A program made the position numbers and the translations under genes. Below are positions 7,117-15,530 of a DNA stretch of 27,059 nt, one piece after another. Within the stretch, counting starts at the first letter, position 1. Each line of letters starts with the position of its first letter. Source of the DNA: a virus; the IMG/VR virus record IMGVR_UViG_3300037010_002127, positions 1 to 27,059 of that record; one strand, 5' to 3'. The notes under the pieces are model-generated. The model worked only from the letters and a program-made list of their open reading frames with translations, was not told where the DNA came from and ran no database searches.

Positions 7117-9306
7117 ATGGATGTAGTGAAGTTTACGCTTCCAGGAGAGTCGTACGAAAGAGACATCTCGGTTCATACACAGTATGTAGAACAAGCCGCA
7201 GTCGCGTTATCAAAAAGGTTCTCCATATCTATGGAAGAGGCTCGTGCCTATGTGGTGGATAAGGTAAGAGATATAAAAGAGCCGGTATCTCTAAAGGTGC
7301 GGGTTAGAGATATTGATACCGAGGACACGGAAGAGGTAACGATGGGAGTTAAGGAGTACCTATCCTTAGCCGTAAAAGATAGATCTCCTATGGCACCATC
7401 TGGAACTCAGTATTTCAATAGGAGGAAGAAAGAGTCTATGATTGCGGGACTTATAACAAAGAGAGCAATAGAGAGAAACGAAGTTAAAAAGAAAGCTCGT
7501 AGACAGCTAGCGATTGGCGATAAGCTAGGCGCTGAAAGAAGCACCGCTGAGCAAGGGGCGCTGAAGGACAAAAATAACCTTCTGACTGGTCTATATAATG
7601 TTAAGAAGGGGATATTCACTAATCCGTCTGGGCACTCTACGTGCACATCTGTGACAAGGGCTACGACTGCCATTGGTAATAGTCATAATGAACAGATGGT
7701 TGGCGGTAACCGTTTGTATTTCACCCTAGATGTGGTGGTTAACCACATAGTCTACATCTCTCACTTAGTGCGGCAAGACGGGTTTGGCGCTAAGATAATG
7801 GAGATGGTGGAAAAGTACGGCCTGAAGATACCAACCGACAATGATGTTCACGACCTAATAATACGCTCTACGTCACTCTACTTCAAGACCGGGGTTGCCG
7901 TAAATCGTTTCCTGTTACCGTATATAGAGGAAATGACCCCTGTAGAGCGCTGTGCCTTCGTGTACGCTGGCGACCAGTATCACCTCCTTACCCTCAACCC
8001 CTCTCTTTACAAAGGGCTTATAGGGGGGATTATAGCCCCTGTCACGGCATCTATCAGAGGTGACGATCTAGAGATGGTAAGGGGGTGTAACAATGAGCTT
8101 CTTACCTTAGCCATCAAGCTTAACGTGAACGATATGATATATTCGCCGCCATCTTACGACCCAGTTAAGACACCACCTCTTCCCTCCGTATACAGCGAGC
8201 CAGATATGTGGGACGTTCTACTGGTTAGAAACCCCCAGGGCTTGGCTAACGTCTTAGCAACTTACGAGAACATAGTGAGGGTAACTTCTGAGTATCGGGA
8301 TTTTCTGAATGTCTTCTACACAAACAAAGCAAACTTACCTATGACGGCATATGGTAGCGAGATGATACGGGTGAGTGGTATGATGGGGGATACAGACTCC
8401 ACCGTAACGACAGGTAATTTATGGAGGGAAAGGGAGGTCAACAACGGAAGCAGTATGGAGGTAGGGAGGAGAGCCGCTGTGACCGTACTATATATCTCTT
8501 CTCTTAGCATGGCGCACCAGCTTGCTTGCATATCGGGGCATATGGGGGTTGAACCAGATAAGATGTTCGACATCACAATGAAGTCGGAGTACTACTGGGG
8601 CGCTTTTGCGCTTACTTCAGGTGCTAAGACCTATGGGGCTACCACCATAGAGAAAGAAGGTAGTGTGTATGAACGTCCTTTACTTGAGATAAAGGGGGCT
8701 CTGCTAAAGAGTTCTAATAACCCCGAACGGGTTAGAATAGCTACAATGGACCTGGTAACAGATATGCTCAGAGCTGCTAAGGAGGGTAAGAATATACAGA
8801 TGAGGACCATATTAAAGAGGGTTGCTGATGTAGAGAGGCTGATAATCTCTTCTCTAAATAGTGGAGACCCTGAATTCTATAGAACCCTCAATATCAAAGG
8901 TGGTTACAAACTATCTGACGATAAGTCTAATATGCGGTATTATACCTTCTGGATGGCTGCGTTTAGCGAGACCTATGCAAATATGCCTTCAGTACCTTAC
9001 ACCGCGTATAAGATAAAGACCTCATTAGTAAATAGTACCGAGTTAGATCATTGGCTAGAAAACATGCAAGATAGGGTTGTGGCTAGGAACATAAAGGGTT
9101 GGCTCGACAAGTCGTGTAGAAAAGACATGAAGACTATCTACGCACCAATACAGCATGTAGTAGATCATGGTATACCACCAGAGATACTATCCGTTATGGA
9201 TTACACTTCCATAGTAGTTGACCTGATGAAGTCTTTATATGTATCTTTGGAGATGCTAAACTACTTCATACCACCGAAAACCCTTCTTTCAGACTTGGGT
9301 TATTAG
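7117..9306 (+). CDS. Family B DNA polymerase, C-terminal palm/thumb part
   Basis: A 729-aa replicative DNA polymerase fragment. The start is set by TTGGAG (7105-7110) six bases before ATG 7117; GTG 7084 and ATG 7090 lack an SD and follow the terminator closely. Residues 424-428 read GDTDS, family B motif C with both catalytic Asp. Residues about 501-508 (SGAKTYGA) and 523-532 (LEIKGALLKS) match the KKxYG and KG thumb motifs. Residues around 188 (GNSHNEQMVGG) are a degenerate motif B (NSxYG). I see no DxxSLYPS motif A and no DxE exonuclease motif, so the N-terminal exonuclease and motif A probably lie in a separate gene outside the window, as in other phiKZ-like phages. The B-to-C distance (about 235 residues) is unusually long. 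Confidence 0.85.
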   Translation: MDVVKFTLPGESYERDISVHTQYVEQAAVALSKRFSISMEEARAYVVDKVRDIKEPVSLKVRVRDIDTEDTEEVTMGVKEYLSLAVKDRSPMAPSGTQYFNRRKKESMIAGLITKRAIERNEVKKKARRQLAIGDKLGAERSTAEQGALKDKNNLLTGLYNVKKGIFTNPSGHSTCTSVTRATTAIGNSHNEQMVGGNRLYFTLDVVVNHIVYISHLVRQDGFGAKIMEMVEKYGLKIPTDNDVHDLIIRSTSLYFKTGVAVNRFLLPYIEEMTPVERCAFVYAGDQYHLLTLNPSLYKGLIGGIIAPVTASIRGDDLEMVRGCNNELLTLAIKLNVNDMIYSPPSYDPVKTPPLPSVYSEPDMWDVLLVRNPQGLANVLATYENIVRVTSEYRDFLNVFYTNKANLPMTAYGSEMIRVSGMMGDTDSTVTTGNLWREREVNNGSSMEVGRRAAVTVLYISSLSMAHQLACISGHMGVEPDKMFDITMKSEYYWGAFALTSGAKTYGATTIEKEGSVYERPLLEIKGALLKSSNNPERVRIATMDLVTDMLRAAKEGKNIQMRTILKRVADVERLIISSLNSGDPEFYRTLNIKGGYKLSDDKSNMRYYTFWMAAFSETYANMPSVPYTAYKIKTSLVNSTELDHWLENMQDRVVARNIKGWLDKSCRKDMKTIYAPIQHVVDHGIPPEILSVMDYTSIVVDLMKSLYVSLEMLNYFIPPKTLLSDLGY

Positions 9307-9317
9307 CTCAACGCGCA

Positions 9318-9353
9318 AAGCAAGGTACGTGCCATCTGGCACGTACCTTGCTT
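9318..9353. terminator. Perfect hairpin between convergent genes
   Basis: A 16-bp perfect stem (9318-9333 with 9338-9353) closes an ATCT loop. It lies between the polymerase stop and the stop of the convergent minus-strand gene at 9355. There is no long U-tract on either strand, so it is probably a bidirectional stop or 3'-end stabiliser that separates opposing transcription. Confidence 0.8.
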
Positions 9354-9354
9354 G

Positions 9355-9831
9355 CTACTTACCTCTTTCTTTTATATCCAAGAGCATCACATCCAATAGG
9401 TTGTGAACATTCTTGTAAACACGCATACCCTTTACCGCCCCATCCCCGAGAAGATAGATGTTTCTGGTATCTAAGCCCTCAGCCACAATCTCCTTTTCCA
9501 GAGTCTTCTTAAAATCCTTCTCGCCCATAACAATTAGCTCATCGGGTAGGGCGCTCTTAATAAGCTCCATATAAGAGTCCGGTTTAACGTCTGACACGGA
9601 GGCGCTAAAGGTAGGGTACATCTTATTAAGTGCGTCAGTGAAGATAGAAGATAGTGAATCCCCTACCTTTATTTTAATAGTTGGGCTACCCTTTCCCTTC
9701 TCTTTATCTTCGGGTTTTTTAAACAGTGTGGTGGCTTTGCTATCGTCGGCAGGTTCATTTCCATTATCAGCCACATCGTTGGTCGGTAGAACTTCTACCT
9801 CTTCCTGATCGTCGTATATTCGGTAATTCAT
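9355..9831 (-). CDS. Hypothetical acidic 158-aa protein
   Basis: A protein of unknown function. The first ~50 residues are acidic and disordered-looking (DDQEEVEV, NGNEPADDSKA), followed by a lysine-rich turn (FKKPEDKEKGKG) and a folded part of about 100 residues with likely helices (SLSSIFTDALNKMYP; DFKKTLEKEIVAEG) and strands. The GGTGAG SD lies within the end of the upstream gene 10107-9832. It is the last gene of a four-gene minus-strand operon starting at 12001, which I take to be late or virion-related from its strand and neighbours. Confidence 0.72.
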   Translation of the reverse strand: MNYRIYDDQEEVEVLPTNDVADNGNEPADDSKATTLFKKPEDKEKGKGSPTIKIKVGDSLSSIFTDALNKMYPTFSASVSDVKPDSYMELIKSALPDELIVMGEKDFKKTLEKEIVAEGLDTRNIYLLGDGAVKGMRVYKNVHNLLDVMLLDIKERGK

Positions 9832-10107
9832 TCACTCACCCCTAGGTGTTCCGGTTGTCTTAGGTATCTCGTCGCGATTGAGGTCACCGCTTTTGACGTA
9901 TGCTCTATTGAGCGCGGCGCACGCGGAGTGCTTTTCTATTGTGTGTTGAGGTTGCTGACTATCGGTATTTACCCAATTCCTGTACCGAAGGGTTGGCTGG
10001 TTAGGCGCAACACGTACGTACTTAACCATAGCAGTAGGTCTTCTTCGTATCATACACAATACTAATAGAAGTAATACCATAGTATCAACCCATGAAACCT
10101 CACCCAT
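9832..10107 (-). CDS. Small single-pass membrane protein, unknown function
   Basis: A 91-aa protein with one hydrophobic segment near the N-terminus (VDTMVLLLLVLCMI, about residues 7-20), directly followed by RRRP. The positive-inside rule would put the C-terminal 70 residues in the cytoplasm. The tail is polar and Gln/Asn/Arg-rich. AAGGTAAG lies 5-10 nt before ATG 10107. The stop TGA abuts the next ATG. A membrane role in lysis or particle egress is possible, but nothing shows it. Confidence 0.65.
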   Translation of the reverse strand: MGEVSWVDTMVLLLLVLCMIRRRPTAMVKYVRVAPNQPTLRYRNWVNTDSQQPQHTIEKHSACAALNRAYVKSGDLNRDEIPKTTGTPRGE

Positions 10108-10142
10108 TATTACTTACCTTTTTTAGCTGCGTTAAATTCATA

Positions 10143-10928
10143 TTAAAGAGACCATGTTACTTGCTGTCTGATAAACATATCATGCGTCTTCAGGTCGTTC
10201 ATGAATAGGATTTTCTGACCCTTCTCCAACATGTATAACTGATACTCAGCTTCAGCGCCTTCGTATTGCTCCACCACCCGCTTAATGGTCTCTAGAGAAG
10301 ACCCGTATTTCAGGTATGCTTCGTCTAAGTCAACGACTAGCTTATTGTATATATAAGCTTTTACGGCTAACTCGACCATCTTGCTGATGGCTAGATACGA
10401 CCTTGGTGAAATATTAGCTAGGTTCTCGTCGTTAGTCACCATGCACCTGATGAACGAAATCTGCCGCACCATCTGTACATCGTTGATGATGACGGTATTC
10501 TCGCCAACCAGCTCCGTCAGCACATTCGCTACTATCGGTATATCGGTGTGAGACGCGTCCAATCGTTGAAGGGCGCTAGCCACCTCATTCGTCCTAGGGG
10601 AAGCCGTACTCATAGAGCTAGCGCCACCATAATATATCGCGTCAAGCACCGAGACAATAGACCCACCCGCCGTGAGCGCGTGGGGTATCTCATAAAGGGT
10701 AGTGAATCTGTCTATTTGCCTAGGGTATAATCCCGTGACATTTATCATCATCTCACGACCACCTATGATATTGCATGTTAACAAAACCCTAGGGCGAACC
10801 ACAGCCGCCATGATTCTGGAATCTAGGCTATGTTGCTGCTGACCGCTGAGTGACGGGAAGGCTATCTCAAGCACTTCCCTGGGTACTCTGAATTTCAATT
10901 CCGATAATGCTGTTTGTACCGCATTCAT
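10143..10928 (-). CDS. Hypothetical protein, probable virion component
   Basis: A 261-aa protein of unknown function. It overlaps the upstream gene (12001-10925) through ATGA at 10925-10928, so the two are translated as a pair. Content is mixed: an N-terminal helix (MNAVQTALSELKF), a central strand/loop region (RPRVLLTCNIIGGREMMINV), and a long helical C-terminal half (MVELAVKAYIYNKLVVDLDEAYL; ETIKRVVEQYEGAEAEYQLY). phiKZ-like phages have pairs of structural proteins of this size near tail and head genes, but I cannot assign one. The minus strand is shared with terminase and the baseplate-like gene. Confidence 0.72.
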   Translation of the reverse strand: MNAVQTALSELKFRVPREVLEIAFPSLSGQQQHSLDSRIMAAVVRPRVLLTCNIIGGREMMINVTGLYPRQIDRFTTLYEIPHALTAGGSIVSVLDAIYYGGASSMSTASPRTNEVASALQRLDASHTDIPIVANVLTELVGENTVIINDVQMVRQISFIRCMVTNDENLANISPRSYLAISKMVELAVKAYIYNKLVVDLDEAYLKYGSSLETIKRVVEQYEGAEAEYQLYMLEKGQKILFMNDLKTHDMFIRQQVTWSL

Positions 10929-12001
10929 GCTCTTAAACTCCGTATTGATTCAGCCACTACTCTGGCTTTTCCATAATTAACCGAGTTTTGCCCGCTCGGT
11001 GGCGTGCCCTGCCTCAGATATCTATCCGCGTCTATGTGTAGTGCCGATAGGTCTGAAGTAGAGCATTTTAGTGCTAATGGGTATAGCTTAGCTAGCTTCA
11101 ACCACAACCCATTATATATCACGAAGGATACCCATCTGTTGTGTGTGGTGTAGTAGGTAGGTATTCGGTAAATGCTCTCTATCGGTCGGTTCGACTCCAG
11201 TGGCACTAACCCGTCTAACAGATTTTGAACAGGTACACTAGCCTTAATAATCGCCTTATGATAAGCCTTGAAATAATTTACTAGATTTACATTGTTGTCA
11301 ACCGAGCGAGTGTTGGTGTAGTAACCTGGTTTTAACTTACCTCTTGCTGCCTCAATAAGCATGTTAACCGCTGACAAGGATGAGTAACTTGTACGCAGGG
11401 CGGGGGTCATGTACCTTACGAAGTATTCCCTTATGATTGCTCTTGTAAACGCCCCCCGTCGCCTTTGCCCGCTATACCTAGCGTACTCCCTAATGCATAT
11501 CATCAGCCTAATCATATCCACCCCAAAGATAGCAGAGTCTCTGTCGTCATCTTTCTTTAATAGAGTTGGTGAGACGTAATGAAGTCGCGTTTGCCCGTGT
11601 TTAAGATAGCGCACTGGCGCATAGCTATCCCAATCTTCGGATACCTTTGTCAGGTATTCTGGAAACTCCACCGAGACATATAACTCGCTACCACCACTAT
11701 GGATTTCACCATGCTTTAACGAACCTGGACTACTCTCGCTAGTGACGCCAGAAGCCCAGCAAATCTCAGCCCTTAGCTTATCCGTCTTGGCTATTACAAG
11801 GTCTGTAGAGTCCTCTGAAGTCACGCCTAGAGTCTCTGCGATTCTAAGCAATGTAACGTACTTTGTGTTGCCAGTTATAGATTTAATCAACCATTCGTTA
11901 TGGATTATAATGTCGCTTCTAAATGTCTCTAGATAGGGCGGTGGTAGGGGCGTACCTGTTAGTACCACCTTTTGAGCAATCGGTCTATCAAAAACAGCCA
12001 T
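10925..12001 (-). CDS. Hypothetical protein, probable virion component
   Basis: A 358-aa protein, first gene of the minus-strand operon 12001-9355. ATG 12001 has GAGGAG about 10 nt upstream. It is basic and soluble, with strand-rich N-terminal sequence (LYVSVEFPEYL; TRLHYVSPTLL) and a helical, Tyr/Arg-rich C-terminal half (MIRLMICIREYARY; FTRAIIREYFVRYM; HNRWVSFVIYNGLWLKLAKLY). No enzyme motif is visible. Its promoter must lie in the 164-bp divergent gap shared with the 604-aa gene. I favour a structural role from strand and operon context; this is inference. Confidence 0.72.
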   Translation of the reverse strand: MAVFDRPIAQKVVLTGTPLPPPYLETFRSDIIIHNEWLIKSITGNTKYVTLLRIAETLGVTSEDSTDLVIAKTDKLRAEICWASGVTSESSPGSLKHGEIHSGGSELYVSVEFPEYLTKVSEDWDSYAPVRYLKHGQTRLHYVSPTLLKKDDDRDSAIFGVDMIRLMICIREYARYSGQRRRGAFTRAIIREYFVRYMTPALRTSYSSLSAVNMLIEAARGKLKPGYYTNTRSVDNNVNLVNYFKAYHKAIIKASVPVQNLLDGLVPLESNRPIESIYRIPTYYTTHNRWVSFVIYNGLWLKLAKLYPLALKCSTSDLSALHIDADRYLRQGTPPSGQNSVNYGKARVVAESIRSLRA

Positions 12002-12165
12002 ATTTAGTATTTCTCCTCTTCCGAGACCTCGAAAACCAGTACCCTAAAAAAATAAGCATACACACACTTACTGTAGCGTAGTTACTTTCGGCGCTACAAA
12101 AAAAACCGTAACAGTAACTAACGTGAACGTCAATTGATTCAACAGCACACCCATAGGATAATACG
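12002..12165. promoter_or_regulatory. Divergent promoter and 5' leader of the putative shell-protein gene
   Basis: A 164-bp gap between divergent genes. CATACAC lies at 12057-12063 in plus orientation, as in three other start regions. Downstream are two interleaved inverted repeats: TGTAGCG (12072-12078) with CGCTACA (12092-12098), and TAGTTACT (12079-12086) with AGTAACTA (12113-12120). This is the layout of an H-type pseudoknot with an A-rich third loop. An AGGA SD (12156-12159 region) precedes ATG 12166. Confidence 0.55.
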
Positions 12166-13980
12166 ATGACAAAATCAACCCAAGGCTTCGGTGGATTCTC
12201 CTTTAGTCCAGTTACGGATTCCGTAACGCCGGAGCGTGTCGCCCCACCACAACCACAAGTTCAAACTCAAACACAGGACCCACCAGCAATGCCACAATCC
12301 CCCCGCCCCGCCCCAGTTTTGGCGGAACTATTGAAGACACATGGCAGTGGTACTACTGCCAACATCCGCCGTGCTCAACCACTGGGTTGCACCGGAGCAG
12401 GCGGCGACGCCGCCGTGGCAATTCAAATCGCAAAGAGGTTTGAGGAGCTAAAGAACTCAACGGGAGAATCCGCTAGCCTTTACAAAACGGGAGTCTTTCT
12501 CCCTGAGAAGTTCGGCGCGGTCAAGGCAATCTGGATTGCGCTGCGCGGGGATGACGGTGTAGTGCTGTTCTATACTGCCGCTCTCCCTTCCCCTGAGCAG
12601 CGGAATCGCCGCATGGTACTTAACAACGGGCGTGACGCAGTACCGCAAAGCGTGGCCTCCATGACAGGCGGAGACTCGAACTGGGTGCACTCTATCAAGG
12701 GCGCAATCCATAAGAGCTACGAGCGTGAAGGTGGCGTTGAAGATCTGGAACACGTCGGTGGGGTTACTTTACCCCCAATCCCAGCAAGCCAGCAGGATGC
12801 CGACGCGCTGCTGAATTCGTTCTTGGATGACGCTACCCAGTGTCTATTCACAACTCTTGTCAACCGCGCGGGCGTTAATACTGGTAGCCAGGTGGCTGCG
12901 CTTCTGACCAGCAGCGCGGTGTCGGCGACACCACGCATGATTCAGTCGCCAATCATTCAGTATGATGGCGATATCGTGCAGGCAACTGTCGCTGTTGACT
13001 TAACACTGCCGATTGAGGGCGAGGTAACTCCGTGGGCAACCATTTTTGGCTACTTCGACTTCCAAACAGTCGAACCCACCAACCTCGGAGGTCCAGGGGT
13101 CGCTCCGACTAAGGACTGTTCACAGGCTATCTTCGTGGTGACTGCGATAAGTAGTCAGTATGGGTATCATCCCGGTTGGATGACGATGGCGGCAACGTCG
13201 TTGATGGGCTTCGAGCGCGGCGCGGCGTGGATGTCTTACGCATTCGCCAGCAAGGATGCGGCGCGACTGGAGTTGACAGAGATGGCGCTGCGTGCCGGAG
13301 AAGATTCCATTGTCTTCACTGGTGATGAGAGTCAGGTAGAACGTGTACAATTCATGAGTACGTTCTGTCGCGATAGCATCTCGGTAGAGGTGTCCATTAA
13401 GAAAGATGGAGCCTACGGGTGGGTTCTTCGCTCGTTGATGACTGATGGGGGCGCTGGTAGCTCACCACTTAACCTCGAAGAGATGGACAGCGTGATAAAC
13501 GAGGTCGCGCCCTCAAATACGCGTTATCCGCCTATCTTGCTACAGCGTAGCGTTGGTAAAGCACGTATGTATGGTGCTGGTAGCGAGGGGCGTGGTATGC
13601 TCCCAATCGAGCCAATGCTCACAGAGGCAAACATCAGAGCTTGTCTCCCGGCAGTAAATGATGGCACGAACCTCTATACTGAGTTCTCGAAGCCTAGCCC
13701 ATCGGTATCTGCGGTGTCAGCCCTAGTCGCGTCGCTGAGCGCAATATACACGAACGTGTCGTTCACCGGTCCGACACTGCGGCTGCCAATGAACCCAGCG
13801 TTCATGGAAGTCTTATCGGGCGCGTCAGCCGCTTGCGGTCTGAGTATCAACTTCTCAGGGCCGATGAACATCCAGCCGCGCATGTCGGGGAACTTTGTGG
13901 TGCGTACAGCGCACCGTTACGCAAGCTCCACCATCAACCAAGGTGGTCAGTCCTCAGGAGGTGCTTCTTACCAATGGTAA
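12166..13980 (+). CDS. Putative chimallin-type phage nucleus shell protein
   Basis: A 604-aa protein that I take to be the nuclear shell subunit (ChmA; phiKZ gp54 is about this size). What I see: a Pro/Gln-rich disordered N-terminal tail (residues ~20-55), a first folded part (~60-225), a second (~240-580), and a flexible Gly/Ser/Gln C-terminal tail (INQGGQSSGGASYQW). Chimallin likewise has two domains with terminal segments that dock on neighbouring subunits. Of 28 Arg codons 26 are CGN, while the next gene mostly uses AGA/AGG, as expected for a very abundant protein. It has its own promoter region and terminator, and the next gene is an RNAP beta-prime piece, as I recall for phiKZ gp54-gp55. 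A capsid or inner-body protein is the main alternative. The identity rests on size, tails, codon use and synteny, not on a catalytic motif. Confidence 0.6.
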   Translation: MTKSTQGFGGFSFSPVTDSVTPERVAPPQPQVQTQTQDPPAMPQSPRPAPVLAELLKTHGSGTTANIRRAQPLGCTGAGGDAAVAIQIAKRFEELKNSTGESASLYKTGVFLPEKFGAVKAIWIALRGDDGVVLFYTAALPSPEQRNRRMVLNNGRDAVPQSVASMTGGDSNWVHSIKGAIHKSYEREGGVEDLEHVGGVTLPPIPASQQDADALLNSFLDDATQCLFTTLVNRAGVNTGSQVAALLTSSAVSATPRMIQSPIIQYDGDIVQATVAVDLTLPIEGEVTPWATIFGYFDFQTVEPTNLGGPGVAPTKDCSQAIFVVTAISSQYGYHPGWMTMAATSLMGFERGAAWMSYAFASKDAARLELTEMALRAGEDSIVFTGDESQVERVQFMSTFCRDSISVEVSIKKDGAYGWVLRSLMTDGGAGSSPLNLEEMDSVINEVAPSNTRYPPILLQRSVGKARMYGAGSEGRGMLPIEPMLTEANIRACLPAVNDGTNLYTEFSKPSPSVSAVSALVASLSAIYTNVSFTGPTLRLPMNPAFMEVLSGASAACGLSINFSGPMNIQPRMSGNFVVRTAHRYASSTINQGGQSSGGASYQW

Positions 13981-14002
13981 GTTGCTAGTAGTAATAGTGT
14001 CA

Positions 14003-14031
14003 ATGCCCCCGATAACGGGGGCATTTTTTTC
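14003..14031 (+). terminator. Rho-independent terminator after the putative shell gene
   Basis: A 9-bp GC-rich stem (ATGCCCCCG with CGGGGGCAT) closes an ATAA loop, followed by seven T. It ends the 604-aa gene's transcript; RNA polymerase beta-prime N starts 24 bp later, so it probably gets only the read-through share. Confidence 0.93.
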
Positions 14032-14054
14032 TGTTAAAAGGGTTGGAGAGAATA

Positions 14055-15530
14055 ATGGTTATCAAAGGGACGTGCATATTAGTGCCGTTAGATCAAGACG
14101 AATTGTTCGAGAAAACAAGGTTGCAGCATAATGTCGTGGTGCTTAACGACGTCGACGTGAGCCAGCAGGCGGAAAGGGATAGGCTGCAAACCATGTTAGT
14201 GACGATAGTTAACGACGGTAAAGTACCGTCTAAGCCAAAATGTGAGTGCGGGGAACTGGAAGGTGACAGGTTTCTAGGGGTTTTCCACGATGCTCCATAC
14301 TGCAGAAGCACGGTAAGGGAAAGACACGGTGAACTTATCCATAATGTTTGGGTGCGCTGCCCTGACTCCGCTGCTGGCTTTCTAAATGGTAAGCTGTTCA
14401 TCATGCTCCAGAAGAGATTAAAGGTAAACGGGATTGACCTCGTTAGCTGGGTGTGCGACCCTACGTACCCTATACCAAACCGCGCAGCTAAGAAGCTAGG
14501 TAAACTAGCTCTAATGGGTGTTACAAGGGGGTATAATAACTTCATGCAGCATTTCCATGAGATAGTTCCAATTCTGTTACAGCAAGCTGGGCGTAGACCA
14601 GATGACGATATTTTCATGGAGGCGGTAAGGAGCTATGGAGACCTGTACCGTAACAGGTATTGGCCCGCGCCGAACGCCGAGCAAACTATCCTAGAGATAA
14701 CCTCTCTAGGGAAGTACACAACCGCGACAGCTAGCCCATTACTGAAGACCCTGTTAAGCATGGTCGGCCAGAATGGGAAGAAGATGACGGTTGGTCAAGA
14801 GGAGAAGATGGCGTATAACTTCATGAAATCAATGGCGACCATAGGAGCTAAAGAGTTTGCGGATACATTACAGGGTAAAGGAGGTGCCATCTTAGCTAAT
14901 CATGCTGGTGGCAAGACTCCTTATACGTGTCGGGCGGTTATAACGCAGTCAACACAGGACTTAGAGTATGATGAGATAGAGTTACCGTGGACTTTAGCCG
15001 TCACGATGTTCCACTACCACTTCACAAGCTTACTGATAAAGAAAACACCTAAGAGAAAAGGGTTGTCTTTACAAGAAGCTAATACAGAGTTGGCGAAGGG
15101 GGGGTATGCCGCATCCCCTAATTTGAGAGAGGTGAAAGACAGACTGCTAGCGGACGCTGGTGGTAGATTACCAGGGTTGTTAACAAGAAATCCCACCCTC
15201 CAACCGTTAAACATTGCGATGGTCTTCGCCAGTAATATTAAGGAGCCCCCAGAAGATCATGCCATATCCATACCTCTCCCGATGTTACCTGGGTATGCGG
15301 GAGACTTAGACGGCGACGCGCTAGCATTTCAGTATTTGACGGATAAGCATCTAGCACGCCTTGCAGAGCCAATGAGGGCTCATTACAGCGTATTCGGGTA
15401 TTCGACCCCTGGTGGGTTGGGTTGGCAGAAGTTGGCAGCCCCTATCATAAGCACTGCCGATAACTATATCTCGAATGCTGATGAAACAAGGTATAATGAC
15501 CAGTACACTATTGACCTTTACGGAGAGTGA
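14055..15530 (+). CDS. Phage multisubunit RNA polymerase, beta-prime N-terminal subunit
   Basis: A 491-aa protein holding the catalytic half of beta-prime. GGAGAG lies 5 nt before ATG 14055. Residues 413-423 (GYAGDLDGDAL) are the NADFDGD motif with the three metal-binding Asp (417, 419, 421). Residues ~274-297 (GKGGAILANHAGGKTPYTCRAVI) match the GKxGxxRxxLxGKRVdysGRSVI region, and ~377-386 (TRNPTLQPLN) matches the RxPtLHrl motif. Cysteines at 63, 65, 83 and 102 fit a zinc-binding element. The protein ends soon after the active site, so the bridge-helix and trigger-loop half must be a separate gene. Phages of the phiKZ type carry two such enzymes; size and position beside early-type genes suggest the non-virion one, which transcribes middle/late genes inside the phage nucleus. 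TGA abuts the next ATG. Confidence 0.92.
   Translation: MVIKGTCILVPLDQDELFEKTRLQHNVVVLNDVDVSQQAERDRLQTMLVTIVNDGKVPSKPKCECGELEGDRFLGVFHDAPYCRSTVRERHGELIHNVWVRCPDSAAGFLNGKLFIMLQKRLKVNGIDLVSWVCDPTYPIPNRAAKKLGKLALMGVTRGYNNFMQHFHEIVPILLQQAGRRPDDDIFMEAVRSYGDLYRNRYWPAPNAEQTILEITSLGKYTTATASPLLKTLLSMVGQNGKKMTVGQEEKMAYNFMKSMATIGAKEFADTLQGKGGAILANHAGGKTPYTCRAVITQSTQDLEYDEIELPWTLAVTMFHYHFTSLLIKKTPKRKGLSLQEANTELAKGGYAASPNLREVKDRLLADAGGRLPGLLTRNPTLQPLNIAMVFASNIKEPPEDHAISIPLPMLPGYAGDLDGDALAFQYLTDKHLARLAEPMRAHYSVFGYSTPGGLGWQKLAAPIISTADNYISNADETRYNDQYTIDLYGE

Noticed and set aside
12166-13980. Major capsid protein as identity of the 604-aa protein
   Set aside because: No HK97-like pattern or prohead cleavage site could be recognised, and the context (RNAP subunit next, own terminator, plus strand) fits the shell protein better. 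Not fully excluded.
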